A DNA stretch of 64,000 bases from Lachnoanaerobaculum umeaense (GTDB lineage: Bacteria > Bacillota > Clostridia > Lachnospirales > Lachnospiraceae). This document shows positions 8,672 through 18,080 of the stretch, piece by piece. A program made the position numbers and the translations under genes. The notes beneath the pieces are model-generated. The model saw only the letters and a program-made list of their open reading frames with translations. It was not told the DNA's origin and searched no databases. The stretch lies in assembly GCF_003589745.1 (NCBI RefSeq), contig NZ_CP032364.1, positions 1,922,001-1,986,000 of the forward strand, in the 5' to 3' direction. Positions within the stretch are counted from its first letter, which is position 1. Each line of letters begins with the position of its first letter.

Positions 8672-10650
8672 TATATACCTCCAATATTTTGTAATTTATT
8701 CTTTAATGAAACAAAATTTGAATTATATTCTATTCCCGGTAATTTGCTTGCATCTTTATAGACTTTAGCGGAAGCACTTACATCTTTTATGTCCATAAGT
8801 AACATTGTAGATAAACTTATATATGCAGTAGCATCCATAGGATACTTTTCTATAAGTTCCTCATATTCTGACTTTGCTCTGTCGTATTCCCCCAACGTTC
8901 TATATATATCACCTATTCTGTTTTCAAAAAGAATATTCTGTGAAGATGTCTCAAATATTAGATATTGCTCATAGTATGAGATAGCTTCATACAAATCATT
9001 TCTGGCTTCATTATCCTCCAAGTTGGTATTGGCCCTTCTATAATGTGCATCAGCCATTCCAAAGTATACTTCCGGTAAATATTGTTCTTTTAAATCTTTG
9101 TCTATATAAGGACTTTTCAATATTTCATCTGCTTTAAGTAAAAGCTCCATAGCCTTATCAAAAGGCTGTTCACCTACCTTTTGTATACCAAAAGCATTAG
9201 CTCTATATATCTTTGAAAGTGTAATATATATCTCTACTTTTTCTTCCTCATTCACTTCTGTATTTAGATACTCATCTACATGATTCATATCCTCGACTAT
9301 AACCTTCCAGTCTGTACCTATCTCTGATAACGATCTTGAAAGGGAGGAATAATACTTTGCTTGAGGATATTTTTTTGTATTCACTTTATCGAAATATCTC
9401 GCAGCAGTTCCATAATCAATATCAAAATCTGTGTCCTTGTTATTTCCAAGAAAATATATCTGTCCCATTTTCATCATTATGTCATCATTTTTATTCAAGT
9501 CTCCTTCACCTGAAGCAATCATAGCTGAAAGTACCATCAGCCCATTCCTTGTTTGTCCCATATAACAGTAATAATCTAACATCCTTATATATGCTTCTGT
9601 GTTTTGTGGTGCTATATTTATAGCATCTTGAAAATAACTCAAAACATTTCCATCAATACTGTTTTCATCACTATTAGATGCTATATTTAGAGCTGCTTCT
9701 GACAGATAATTATTATAAAGCTTGGATATTTCTCTTCTCTCCATACCATTGACTATAAAAGACAGTGAAAAACAGGATATTGACAGAACAAGAGTTGTAG
9801 CGAAAAGTAATATTTTTTGTTTTTGTCTTACTATATATGAATCGTCTAAATCTCTAAAATGCTGTAATGCATAAGACATTTCCTTGCAATCATTAAATCG
9901 TTTTTCAGGATCCTTTCTTGTAGCTCTAAGTATAATCTTTTCAAGTCCGTTTGATAATCTCTCATCCCATTTTCTAATAGGATATAACTCATATGGAGGC
10001 TCTGAAGGATTTACTCCGGTCAAAAGGTGATACATAGTAGCTCCAAGATTGTATATATCAGTCCTTGCATCAGTTTGTCTTAGAGTTCCACCGGCAAACT
10101 GCTCCGGTGCTGCATAACCTAGTGTACCAAGACAGGTGGTGTCTGATACACTGTCATAATTATATCTTCTTGCCGTTCCAAAATCTATTAATGTTATCTT
10201 ACCGTCAGGTCTTAGCATTATATTTGCAGGCTTCAAATCCCTATATATTATTGGTGGTTTTTGTGAATGCAGATAATCCAGTACATCACACAGCTGTATA
10301 GCATATTCAACTACTCTCTCTTCTTCAATGGTTCCCTGCTCTGCCAAAATATCAGATAGTGGTCTACCCTCTACATAATCCATTACAATTATTATTGTAT
10401 CGTCATTTTCAATTATATCCGCAATACTTGGTAAGTATTGATGTTTCAGCTCTTTTAGGAGATTCGTTTCAGTTATAAGACTTTGTCTCATAATCTCATA
10501 GTTTTTATTTTTTTCTTTTCTCATCTCCTTTATGGCCCATTGTTTATTTGCCTTTTCATTCATTGCCAAATAAACAATGCTCATACCGCCCTGACCGATT
10601 TTATTTAAAATTTTATATTTCCCATCTAAAAGGCTGCCAATCTCCAACAT
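8671..10650 (-). CDS. Ser/Thr protein kinase with membrane segment and TPR repeats
   Basis: PknB/Hanks-type kinase. The N-terminal domain (about 1-270) shows the Gly loop GQGGMSIVYLA, the ATP lysine in AIKEM, the catalytic loop YRDLKPANIML, DFGTAR, and the activation/APE segment GTLGYAAPEQ. A single membrane segment lies near residues 279-300. The outer or C-terminal half (about 310-659) is helical with TPR-like units (LFENRIGDIYRTLGEYDRAKSEYEELI) and no PASTA repeats. So it is not the cell-wall-sensing PrkC type; the TPRs probably sense or scaffold an assembly. GGGGA precedes the ATG. It lies directly after the PP2C gene, its likely antagonist. Confidence 0.92.
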   Translation of the reverse strand: MLEIGSLLDGKYKILNKIGQGGMSIVYLAMNEKANKQWAIKEMRKEKNKNYEIMRQSLITETNLLKELKHQYLPSIADIIENDDTIIIVMDYVEGRPLSDILAEQGTIEEERVVEYAIQLCDVLDYLHSQKPPIIYRDLKPANIMLRPDGKITLIDFGTARRYNYDSVSDTTCLGTLGYAAPEQFAGGTLRQTDARTDIYNLGATMYHLLTGVNPSEPPYELYPIRKWDERLSNGLEKIILRATRKDPEKRFNDCKEMSYALQHFRDLDDSYIVRQKQKILLFATTLVLSISCFSLSFIVNGMERREISKLYNNYLSEAALNIASNSDENSIDGNVLSYFQDAINIAPQNTEAYIRMLDYYCYMGQTRNGLMVLSAMIASGEGDLNKNDDIMMKMGQIYFLGNNKDTDFDIDYGTAARYFDKVNTKKYPQAKYYSSLSRSLSEIGTDWKVIVEDMNHVDEYLNTEVNEEEKVEIYITLSKIYRANAFGIQKVGEQPFDKAMELLLKADEILKSPYIDKDLKEQYLPEVYFGMADAHYRRANTNLEDNEARNDLYEAISYYEQYLIFETSSQNILFENRIGDIYRTLGEYDRAKSEYEELIEKYPMDATAYISLSTMLLMDIKDVSASAKVYKDASKLPGIEYNSNFVSLKNKLQNIGGI

Positions 10651-10660
10651 ATTTCCCCTA

Positions 10661-11419
10661 TTACTGTATCTTAATCAAAGCTGCTGAAATATTATCATGT
10701 TCCTTTCTTTTGAGGTTTAGATCTATCAATGTACGCAATCCCTTGTTTAGCTCTGTGTTATCACATTTTAACAATGTGTTTAAAATCTCTTTTTCAGATA
10801 TCTCATGTCTAAATCCATCACTACAAAGTAATAAAATATCACCTTTGACCACTTCACCGCAAAACATATCTGGCTCTACATCTTCTGTAGCTCCTATACA
10901 TTGCAAAAGTACATTTCTTCTAGGATCTCTTCTTGCATCTACATCATTTAGCCTTCCTTCTGCTATTTCCTTTGCAATAACAGTATGATCATTTGTGAGT
11001 CTACTTATTTTAGATGATGATATCTTATATAATCTTGTATCTCCTACATGGCAAACAAAATATTTTCTTCCTACCAAGAGAATAGCTGTTATAGTAGTAC
11101 CCAGATATATACCATGCTCTTTCCCATAGTATAGTAATCCTTCATTTTCAGAACTCAAAATATTTCCAAGATCAATACCTATCTTTTTTTCATCCCAGAT
11201 ATTTTCATAATTACTATAATGATTTGTAAACCAATCAGAAAATGCTTCTACAATGCTCTTGCTTGCAAATTCTCCACAAGATAGACCACCCATTCCATCA
11301 CAGATTACTCCAATACAAACCTCTTCACCCTTAAATCTTGCTCTTTTTAGAATAATACTGTCTTGATTACAATTCTTTTTTAATCCAACCTCAGTTTGTG
11401 CTGCAAAAACATAACTCAT
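10661..11419 (-). CDS. PP2C-family protein phosphatase
   Basis: Metal-dependent Ser/Thr phosphatase, 252 residues, normal for the bacterial Stp/PrpC type. Metal-binding motifs are present: CDGMGGLSCGE near residue 40, HVGDTRLY near 128, LLLCSDGFRHEI near 190 and DNISAALI at the end. It is predicted to reverse phosphorylation by the kinase encoded 10 bases downstream. AGGATAATAT gives the start at 11417-11419, partly inside the end of the FHA gene. Confidence 0.93.
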   Translation of the reverse strand: MSYVFAAQTEVGLKKNCNQDSIILKRARFKGEEVCIGVICDGMGGLSCGEFASKSIVEAFSDWFTNHYSNYENIWDEKKIGIDLGNILSSENEGLLYYGKEHGIYLGTTITAILLVGRKYFVCHVGDTRLYKISSSKISRLTNDHTVIAKEIAEGRLNDVDARRDPRRNVLLQCIGATEDVEPDMFCGEVVKGDILLLCSDGFRHEISEKEILNTLLKCDNTELNKGLRTLIDLNLKRKEHDNISAALIKIQ

Positions 11420-11422
11420 ATA

Positions 11423-12766
11423 TTATCCTATGTGAAATTCGAATTCTTCATTTGCCAAACTGATAATATCATTGTCCCAAAGCTCCACTTCCAGACTTGG
11501 TGATATCTTTTCGCCATTCACCATGGTAAAGTTTAACGACTTCAAATCTCTGATAAAAAAAGCTCCATCTTTTCGTATGATCTCTGCATGATTTCTTCCT
11601 ACAGAAGTATTATCATTTATACAGAAATCTACATAATTTTTTTCTCTACCAATTCTAAAATCAGACTTATCTATTACAATTCTCTCCCCGGTTCTCTTCC
11701 ATATCAAGAATGAATTTATTATACTTTTTTGTAATCCCAACAATGTCGTTTCGCCCATATTAGAAAAATTTTGTAATACTGTAGTTTCTGCAAAGCCACT
11801 GCTATTCAAATCATTTGCCTTAATATTATTCTCAACTGCAGAATTTTCCTTCTTTTTACCAAATAAAGAAAATTTCTTTTTCTCTTTCGTAGTTTTTGCA
11901 CCTATATTTATGGGATCATCTCTCCCAGGAATCAAAAAGCTGTTACTCGTCTGATTACTATTTTCAATTTCTTTTTTCTTTGACAAATTTGCAAATCCAA
12001 AAATACTCTTTTTCTCCTCCTTTACCTGATTTCCATTGATATTTCGTATTGCATTGTCAATACCGGGAGTAATAATACTTTTTATTTCTTGTTGTTTGAT
12101 ATTATATTGGGGATATGCCGGTGCTGAAGACATAGGCTTTACAATTCCTTCTATGTTATTGACTTTTCTTTCCTTTAGATCTGATTTGAGTTCAACTTTT
12201 TTTACACTTGGTTTTTCAATATGATTTTTATACTTTAATTCAGATAATAAATGCAAAAATTTATCATAAGAAAAGTCTTCTTCGTCTGAGAGTTGCTTTG
12301 TTATATCAGCTGCGAAATATGCTGCCTTATCATTTTTTACCATCATATCCAACAATAGATTTTTAAAGAATGCTGATATACTTATACTATTTCTTCTGTT
12401 TTGTATCGGTAAAAGAATCATTCGTATTCCTTCATCCTCTACAAATATATATTCATTTTCTAAAATAATCTGTGATTCTCCAAGCATATATTCTTCAATA
12501 CAGCTTATAGCTTTACAGATATTCTCAAAAATACCTAATAGATCTTCCTTTGTAAGTTCCTCACAAAGATATTCATTAATATTTTTTATAAATCCTACCT
12601 TATACTTAAACTCTATATTCTTATCATTTGTAATTATATCTATCGGAAATAAACCCGGAATATCATTGTTTTGCATTATACCTATACTTACATTATCTAT
12701 TTTATCAGTACCTCCGACATCATATATTAGCTCGACACCTTTATCCGCTTCATTTTTTATAAACAT
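11423..12766 (-). CDS. FHA-domain protein with DUF6382-like N-terminus
   Basis: 447 residues. The first part (about 1-190) resembles the DUF6382 domain that accompanies FHA domains in clostridial Tad/kinase loci. A polar Lys-rich linker follows, then a C-terminal FHA fold with the phosphothreonine-binding landmarks FRIGREKNYVDFCI, TSVGRNHAEI and DLKSLNFTMVNG (about 370-440). It presumably reads Thr phosphorylation by the neighbouring kinase and links it to the pilus machine. The ATG has AGGAGCGA upstream. No signal peptide, so it is cytoplasmic. Confidence 0.88.
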   Translation of the reverse strand: MFIKNEADKGVELIYDVGGTDKIDNVSIGIMQNNDIPGLFPIDIITNDKNIEFKYKVGFIKNINEYLCEELTKEDLLGIFENICKAISCIEEYMLGESQIILENEYIFVEDEGIRMILLPIQNRRNSISISAFFKNLLLDMMVKNDKAAYFAADITKQLSDEEDFSYDKFLHLLSELKYKNHIEKPSVKKVELKSDLKERKVNNIEGIVKPMSSAPAYPQYNIKQQEIKSIITPGIDNAIRNINGNQVKEEKKSIFGFANLSKKKEIENSNQTSNSFLIPGRDDPINIGAKTTKEKKKFSLFGKKKENSAVENNIKANDLNSSGFAETTVLQNFSNMGETTLLGLQKSIINSFLIWKRTGERIVIDKSDFRIGREKNYVDFCINDNTSVGRNHAEIIRKDGAFFIRDLKSLNFTMVNGEKISPSLEVELWDNDIISLANEEFEFHIG

Positions 12767-12775
12767 TCGCTCCTC

Positions 12776-13834
12776 CTATCTCAAGTTTTCCAAAAAAGGA
12801 ACTTGTGCCAATATATTTGTTAAGTCACTATTTTCAACACTATAGTTTTTTATAAATTCTCTTACATAAAGATTTGGTGGTATAGATACATGATTCACAT
12901 CACTTACCTTATTACATATAATAGTAAGTTTATTTGTTATATCAATATTTCCACCATTTTCCAACAACTGTAATGCTTCATTCAAATCCGACATTTTCTT
13001 TATCCCAAACTTGGTTTCCTCAAAAACTAAAACAATCTTATGTGCAAGTTTTGAAAAAACATTCAGTCTACTACCTATATTTAGGCTGCTATCTATTATT
13101 ATATGCTTATACTTACCCATACTTTGTAATTCCTGAATAAGTGTTGCTATATCATCATCATTCATCTCAAGCATATCAAGTGCTATTCTTGCCTCATTAA
13201 AAAAATCTAATCCTTCTACAGTCTGTAAAACATTGCTTTCTATTTTTAGCGAAACGCTCTGCTTTTTACTCTTTATTGCATATATTATTTCATCAAATCC
13301 CACATTACTCTCTCCCTCCAAGAATATACCTGATGAATTCAATGTTTCAAAGTTTAAGTACAAAGTAGGTATTCCTTTCATAGCCAGTTTCTTTCCATAT
13401 GCTATTGCCAAAGAAGTAGCACCTGCACCTCCATTTACTGACATAAACACCTCTACTGTAGTATGATTCCCATCATTGAATTTATATGCAATATCACCAT
13501 TTGCTCCATCTGCCAAAATATTCAAAATTTCTTTATATATCTTGTCAGGCTTTTTAAATTTATTAATCGTTTTTATATTGTTTTTTCTTTCTATCAAATC
13601 TCTATCTGATAAATATGCAATACTTATCTTTCCATTATATAGAGATAGATCCTCTTCTATGTCTTCAGCTACAAGCATTACATCAATAGTCTTATTTCCT
13701 CTATTATTTTCAAATGAATCCAAAGAAGAGAAAGTCAATATTTCTATTCTGTCATGGTAATTTTTAATATAAAAATCCGATAATCTTTTTCTGTAATCCT
13801 TATCACTGTCTATTAAAGCTAATCTGATCTTCAT
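12776..13834 (-). CDS. tadZ: TadZ/CpaE-like ATPase, pilus localisation factor
   Basis: 352 residues. A receiver-like N-terminal domain (about 1-105, IRLALIDSDKDYRKRL) precedes a MinD/ParA-type domain. The deviant P-loop reads NGGAGATSLAIAYGKKLA, lacking the usual lysine before Thr/Ser, as is common in CpaE/TadZ proteins (family knowledge). KHIIIDSSLNIGS looks like the Walker B region. TadZ places the Tad apparatus at the cell pole in Gram-negative systems. The gene is between the WG-repeat protein and the FHA gene, with 10-base gaps. GGAGG precedes the ATG. Confidence 0.85.
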   Translation of the reverse strand: MKIRLALIDSDKDYRKRLSDFYIKNYHDRIEILTFSSLDSFENNRGNKTIDVMLVAEDIEEDLSLYNGKISIAYLSDRDLIERKNNIKTINKFKKPDKIYKEILNILADGANGDIAYKFNDGNHTTVEVFMSVNGGAGATSLAIAYGKKLAMKGIPTLYLNFETLNSSGIFLEGESNVGFDEIIYAIKSKKQSVSLKIESNVLQTVEGLDFFNEARIALDMLEMNDDDIATLIQELQSMGKYKHIIIDSSLNIGSRLNVFSKLAHKIVLVFEETKFGIKKMSDLNEALQLLENGGNIDITNKLTIICNKVSDVNHVSIPPNLYVREFIKNYSVENSDLTNILAQVPFLENLR

Positions 13835-13843
13835 TAAAACCTC

Positions 13844-15136
13844 CTATTTTGCAAGTTTTATAAATTTCCAGGACGGCTTTTTAACAGCCGCTATTCCACT
13901 ATTATTAAAGCTATATGCTTCATTAAACTCAAAATCAATTACTACTGTGGAATTATTGTTTATATAACCCCATTTTTCTCCATTGTATACAGCAGCAAAT
14001 CCATTTGAAAAAGCTTTCACATCCTTGTATTCAGTAATAAATTCAATTTCACCGTTCTTATTTGCAAATCCCCACTTACCATCTACTTTTACTGCTGTAG
14101 ATTCATCTGCTATAAATGCCTTTGCATCCTCGAAACCTGCATTACCTTTTATCTTTCCGTCTAAATTGAAAATATGATACTTACCTTCAAATTTTGCAAT
14201 ATATACATTTTGTGATGTTGCAAATCCGAAATCATCCATTATCACATCCTCATATATAAAATCAGTAACTTGTGAGAAATCATTTTTTATAATAGCCCAT
14301 TTTCCATTTTGCTTTACTGCTGCTCTCTTATTTGCAAAACTGCCTGCAAATTCGTAAGTATTATCTGTTGCCTTAACAGCATTTTCGTCAATATAAGAAC
14401 ACTTTCCTTCACTACAATATGGAGCTAAATTATTTCCATATACTCCAAGAGTCTCTACTTTAAAATCAGTAGCTAGCTTTTTATATCCATTTTTATCAAT
14501 ATAGTACCAAGCGTTATCTTCACAAACTGCGGCATAGTTTGGTTCTTTTCCATAGGGATATATTTTCTCATATATAGCTTTTATCTTTTCGCTTCCATCA
14601 GACTTTATAAGCCCCTCTTTTCCATCCTGCGAAAATACATAAAAGCCATTATAATATCCACTTATAGAGTCCTTACCAAAGTATATCTCAGTGTATGTTC
14701 CTCTAAGTTTACCCTGCATCTCCAGAAATTCATCATCATTTGTATCTTTCTCCAAATATGCATTTACAAGTTTGAGAGCATTAGCAGTTTGTTTCCTATC
14801 CATATAGTAGTCAGTCATCTTTCTTGCTACATTTCTTGGATAATTATAATTTTCTAAAATCATATTGCCATGCTTTTCAAAGTCCTTGTACTTCTCTAAT
14901 TTTAGATAATCATCAAGTATTGCTTCTTCTATAGGTAATTTATCCTCTGTAAATTCTCTTGCCTTCTTATACTGTTCAACTGCATCAATATAAATTTCCT
15001 TTTCATCCAGTTCTCTTGCTTTTGCCATATAATCTTTATAATTCTTATATTTTCTGGCATTTCCGCCTATTATATTGCCCCAGCCAAGTACCAATAATAA
15101 TATTATTGTAGGTGAAAGTATTTTCTTCATTGTCAT
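13844..15136 (-). CDS. WG-repeat protein with N-terminal membrane anchor and TPR-like region
   Basis: 430 residues. A signal or anchor segment (ILSPTIILLLVLGWGNII) is followed by helical TPR-like sequence (about 30-140), then repeated WG motifs: GKEGLIKSDG, AWYYIDKNGYK, GKWAIIKND, GKWGFANKNGEIEF, EKWGYINNN. WG repeats build beta-propeller-like surfaces. The protein probably lies outside the membrane. Its position between the prepilin peptidase and tadZ suggests a structural or sensory part of the Tad machine. AGGAGCGATAT gives the start. Confidence 0.82.
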   Translation of the reverse strand: MTMKKILSPTIILLLVLGWGNIIGGNARKYKNYKDYMAKARELDEKEIYIDAVEQYKKAREFTEDKLPIEEAILDDYLKLEKYKDFEKHGNMILENYNYPRNVARKMTDYYMDRKQTANALKLVNAYLEKDTNDDEFLEMQGKLRGTYTEIYFGKDSISGYYNGFYVFSQDGKEGLIKSDGSEKIKAIYEKIYPYGKEPNYAAVCEDNAWYYIDKNGYKKLATDFKVETLGVYGNNLAPYCSEGKCSYIDENAVKATDNTYEFAGSFANKRAAVKQNGKWAIIKNDFSQVTDFIYEDVIMDDFGFATSQNVYIAKFEGKYHIFNLDGKIKGNAGFEDAKAFIADESTAVKVDGKWGFANKNGEIEFITEYKDVKAFSNGFAAVYNGEKWGYINNNSTVVIDFEFNEAYSFNNSGIAAVKKPSWKFIKLAK

Positions 15137-15145
15137 ATATCGCTC

Positions 15146-15769
15146 CTAAAATCCAAGGATCATACAAGTTGTCACTCCAAAAGCTATAAATGGAGCAAAG
15201 GCTATCTCATCCTTTGTAGTTGCCTTTTTAGTCAATATCTTAAACATTCCATAAACAGCAATAGATACCAACGACACCATCAATACGCCAATCAGTGCAT
15301 AGGTTCTTAGATAAAATCCTAATGCTCCTATAATCTTTATATCACCCATACCTACACCATTCTTACTCACCGCCTTACTTATTGCAAATAATCCAGCACC
15401 TAGAATCATTGCCACAGTAGAATCTATAAAGATAGCCAATGTTTCTACTTTGTTTTTAAATATATTTATTAATATAAGTATACTTGCAATACTTAGAATA
15501 GATATAATGGCTTCATTTGGTATTATTTTTTCTCTATAGTCAATACCTGCAACGATCAATACTACAGAAATTATAGTTAGAGCCTTAAGTGATTTTAAGA
15601 TATCATACTCATACACTTTATATAAAATCCCTATAGCTACACCTATCAATAGATATATGACCAATAAATATATATTCTGCTTTGATATGTTATATCTTTT
15701 TTTGTATATATATTCTGTCATAGCATATGCTATCAACATAAACAATATACATAGTATCAAATTTACCAT
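15146..15769 (-). CDS. tadV: Prepilin peptidase, A24 family (TadV/CpaA-like)
   Basis: Integral membrane aspartyl protease that trims prepilin leaders. 207 residues, without the N-terminal methylase domain of PilD, as in TadV/CpaA. The two catalytic aspartates are recognisable in GIDYREKIIPNEAI and GMGDIKIIGALGF. Six or so hydrophobic segments are visible. ATG 15767-15769 has AGGAGG six bases upstream; an overlapping GTG three bases earlier is too close to that site. It presumably processes the Flp pilin at 22626 and the TadE-like proteins in the same operon. Confidence 0.92.
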   Translation of the reverse strand: MVNLILCILFMLIAYAMTEYIYKKRYNISKQNIYLLVIYLLIGVAIGILYKVYEYDILKSLKALTIISVVLIVAGIDYREKIIPNEAIISILSIASILILINIFKNKVETLAIFIDSTVAMILGAGLFAISKAVSKNGVGMGDIKIIGALGFYLRTYALIGVLMVSLVSIAVYGMFKILTKKATTKDEIAFAPFIAFGVTTCMILGF

Positions 15770-15779
15770 CACTCACCTC

Positions 15780-17093
15780 CTATTCTGTAGTATATAGTTT
15801 TAATACTATTCCATTTTCACTTGCATACTCAGTTGCAGCCACTATTGCCTTTTGTTGGTCCAAAGTAAGATCTTTATTTTTTACAACAAGATAATAATAT
15901 TTTGTATTATACTTATCACTAGTAACATCTCCCTGCCCACTGAAGTCTTCCAGTTGTTTCATATCCTTTTTTATAGCTTTTAAAAACTTACTTCCATCTT
16001 GGTACTGTATCAAGTCTGTATCCATGCTATGAGTTCTTGCTATATATTTTTCACTCTCATTGAATATACTTATATCTTTAAATTCATTTGAATCCAGATT
16101 TCTCTTTACTACAGTATTATCATAATTACTTATCGCTTCTCCACGCTCTTTGGTATTCATATCCCATACTGATGAAGGTATGTTAAGCTTATTTCCCTGT
16201 GTAGCCACCGGAACTATTTCATCAAACTTATCCTCAATTCCCGGCTTTTCATCTGCACCATCTTCTAATGCTGCACCTGCTACATTTCCTCCTGCCTCAT
16301 TTGGCTCATTGAAACTTCCGTCTCCAATCCAAGCCCTTGTAGATGCAGTGTTTTTTAATGTAAAATTCACCTTATCTACAAATGGCAAAGGTATTCTCAT
16401 CTTATATGTTGCACTTATCTCAATACTTTGCATATCCAAAAAGAAACTTGAACCCCAATAATTTATTCCATTTTTTCCACCTTGCACTCCCAGATTTTCA
16501 AAATATCCCTCCGGAAATCCTTGCAAATACTTATTGGTTACAGTTCTACTTATGGGCATCGCTACTGCAAGCTTCACTGCATCATATGCACCATCTTTTA
16601 TTACTGCCAATATTCCATTAAAAATAGCCTTTTCATCTGAAAAATAGTCTGTAACCGAAGTATGCATTGCCTGTCCTGCATCATATATCTCTTGTGCACT
16701 TTTGCCCACACTACTCATTTGAGATATTATATCTTCCGGATATTGTTCAGAGCCTTCATCCAATATACTCGAAGTTACATCTGTTGCATTTTCCAGTCCA
16801 TTTGCACTGGCTTCGAAAAACACCTGTATTGTATTTAACATTTTCTTTGTTTTCTCAGCAAATTCTCCTGCATTATCTGATGCAGTCTGCCCTATATTGT
16901 GTACTCCAAGTTTCTTTGCTATATAAGCATATTCAGATACTTGCTTTGCAGTCTGATTTATAGCATTCTGTATGCCGGTATATGCCCTATACACATTCAG
17001 CATACTCAAAAGTGCTATATAAGCTGTAATAAATATCATCAAAATAAGACTGGCCTCTACTGTTATAAAACCTCGTTGCCTACCTCTATCCAT
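15780..17093 (-). CDS. TadE/F-like pseudopilin with large extracellular domain
   Basis: 437 residues. The N-terminus MDRGRQRGFITVEASLILMIFITAYIAL has the short basic leader, Gly and Glu at the type IV pilin processing position, and then the hydrophobic helix. The rest is predicted to be outside, with a central amphipathic helical part and a Gly/Asn/Asp-rich segment. It starts from an ATG preceded by AAGGAGC. It is likely a substrate of the prepilin peptidase that follows it 11 bases downstream, and much larger than ordinary TadE/TadF. Confidence 0.75.
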   Translation of the reverse strand: MDRGRQRGFITVEASLILMIFITAYIALLSMLNVYRAYTGIQNAINQTAKQVSEYAYIAKKLGVHNIGQTASDNAGEFAEKTKKMLNTIQVFFEASANGLENATDVTSSILDEGSEQYPEDIISQMSSVGKSAQEIYDAGQAMHTSVTDYFSDEKAIFNGILAVIKDGAYDAVKLAVAMPISRTVTNKYLQGFPEGYFENLGVQGGKNGINYWGSSFFLDMQSIEISATYKMRIPLPFVDKVNFTLKNTASTRAWIGDGSFNEPNEAGGNVAGAALEDGADEKPGIEDKFDEIVPVATQGNKLNIPSSVWDMNTKERGEAISNYDNTVVKRNLDSNEFKDISIFNESEKYIARTHSMDTDLIQYQDGSKFLKAIKKDMKQLEDFSGQGDVTSDKYNTKYYYLVVKNKDLTLDQQKAIVAATEYASENGIVLKLYTTE

Positions 17094-17196
17094 AATTTTG
17101 CTCCTTGTAGTGTGGTTGTTCGCTACAGTTTACTTGCCTAAACTCCAGTATTCTTTTTGACCAGCATATATTGGATACTAAATTATGCAATATCCA

Positions 17197-18048
17197 TTAC
17201 TTTCCACTTCCATATATTATTTTATAACTTGTAAGTGTATTCATCGATGCTTCTGAAGATTTTTTTAGCTTCTCATAATTCTCTTCCATAGTTTTTGCCT
17301 CCTCAGTATTTGACATATCTGCCGGTCTAATGAGCCATACGGCCATACCCATTCCATAGCCAAATACATCATCGGCAGCACTTGATCCTGCTCCCTCCGG
17401 ACTAAAATAATAGTATGCAATATATCCTGTCCTTACTAATTCAGGATCATAAGTATTTGAAGGATCTTTTCTTGTAATATCTATATGTCCCTCTTCTTTT
17501 ATAAAATCAACACCACTATAATTTATCTTCTCTGTATTATCTACTATTACCTCATATTGCTGTTCAGAATACATTTTATACATTCTTCCATCTTCAAAAA
17601 AAGAATCCCAAATAAGTGTCAACCCTTTAAGTATGTCAGGAATCCTCTCTAAATCTTCACTATATTCTACATGCCATATTTCCTCTGCTGATCTTTTATC
17701 AACACACTCTTGCTTAAAAGAGCAAGTTGCACGTTCACCTTTATTTTCATCAAATCCTAAAATACTACTGCCACCTGCCTCAATAAAGCCTGCTTTTGGA
17801 AATAAACTATTTTCATCTAAATCTATCATTCCTATAGTACCTAGCGTTTCCCCTTGTTTAAAATCAGATGTTTTAGTCCTAGTCTTATTTGCCTGTACTT
17901 TAGTAGTTTCCTCTACCTTGCTTTCATTTGCAGTGCTATCACTATTTACAGTACTACTTGTGCCATTATCAGACTTACCACATCCAATAATAATTAAACT
18001 TGCTGTTACTAATACACCTATAACTAATATTTTCTTTATATTTTTCAT
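17197..18048 (-). CDS. Lipoprotein of the Tad operon, unknown function
   Basis: 283 residues with a lipoprotein signal: basic MKNIKK start, hydrophobic core and lipobox LIIIGC near residue 23. A Ser/Thr/Asn-rich tether (about 25-60) precedes a globular domain of no family I recognise. It stands 33 bases after the large envelope gene and about 100 before the next pseudopilin. The 17094-17196 gap shows no convincing promoter or hairpin. By context it may be an outer-face pilus assembly or anchoring protein. Confidence 0.75.
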   Translation of the reverse strand: MKNIKKILVIGVLVTASLIIIGCGKSDNGTSSTVNSDSTANESKVEETTKVQANKTRTKTSDFKQGETLGTIGMIDLDENSLFPKAGFIEAGGSSILGFDENKGERATCSFKQECVDKRSAEEIWHVEYSEDLERIPDILKGLTLIWDSFFEDGRMYKMYSEQQYEVIVDNTEKINYSGVDFIKEEGHIDITRKDPSNTYDPELVRTGYIAYYYFSPEGAGSSAADDVFGYGMGMAVWLIRPADMSNTEEAKTMEENYEKLKKSSEASMNTLTSYKIIYGSGK

Positions 18049-18080
18049 TTTCTTTACTGCCTATAAGGCAACCTCCATAT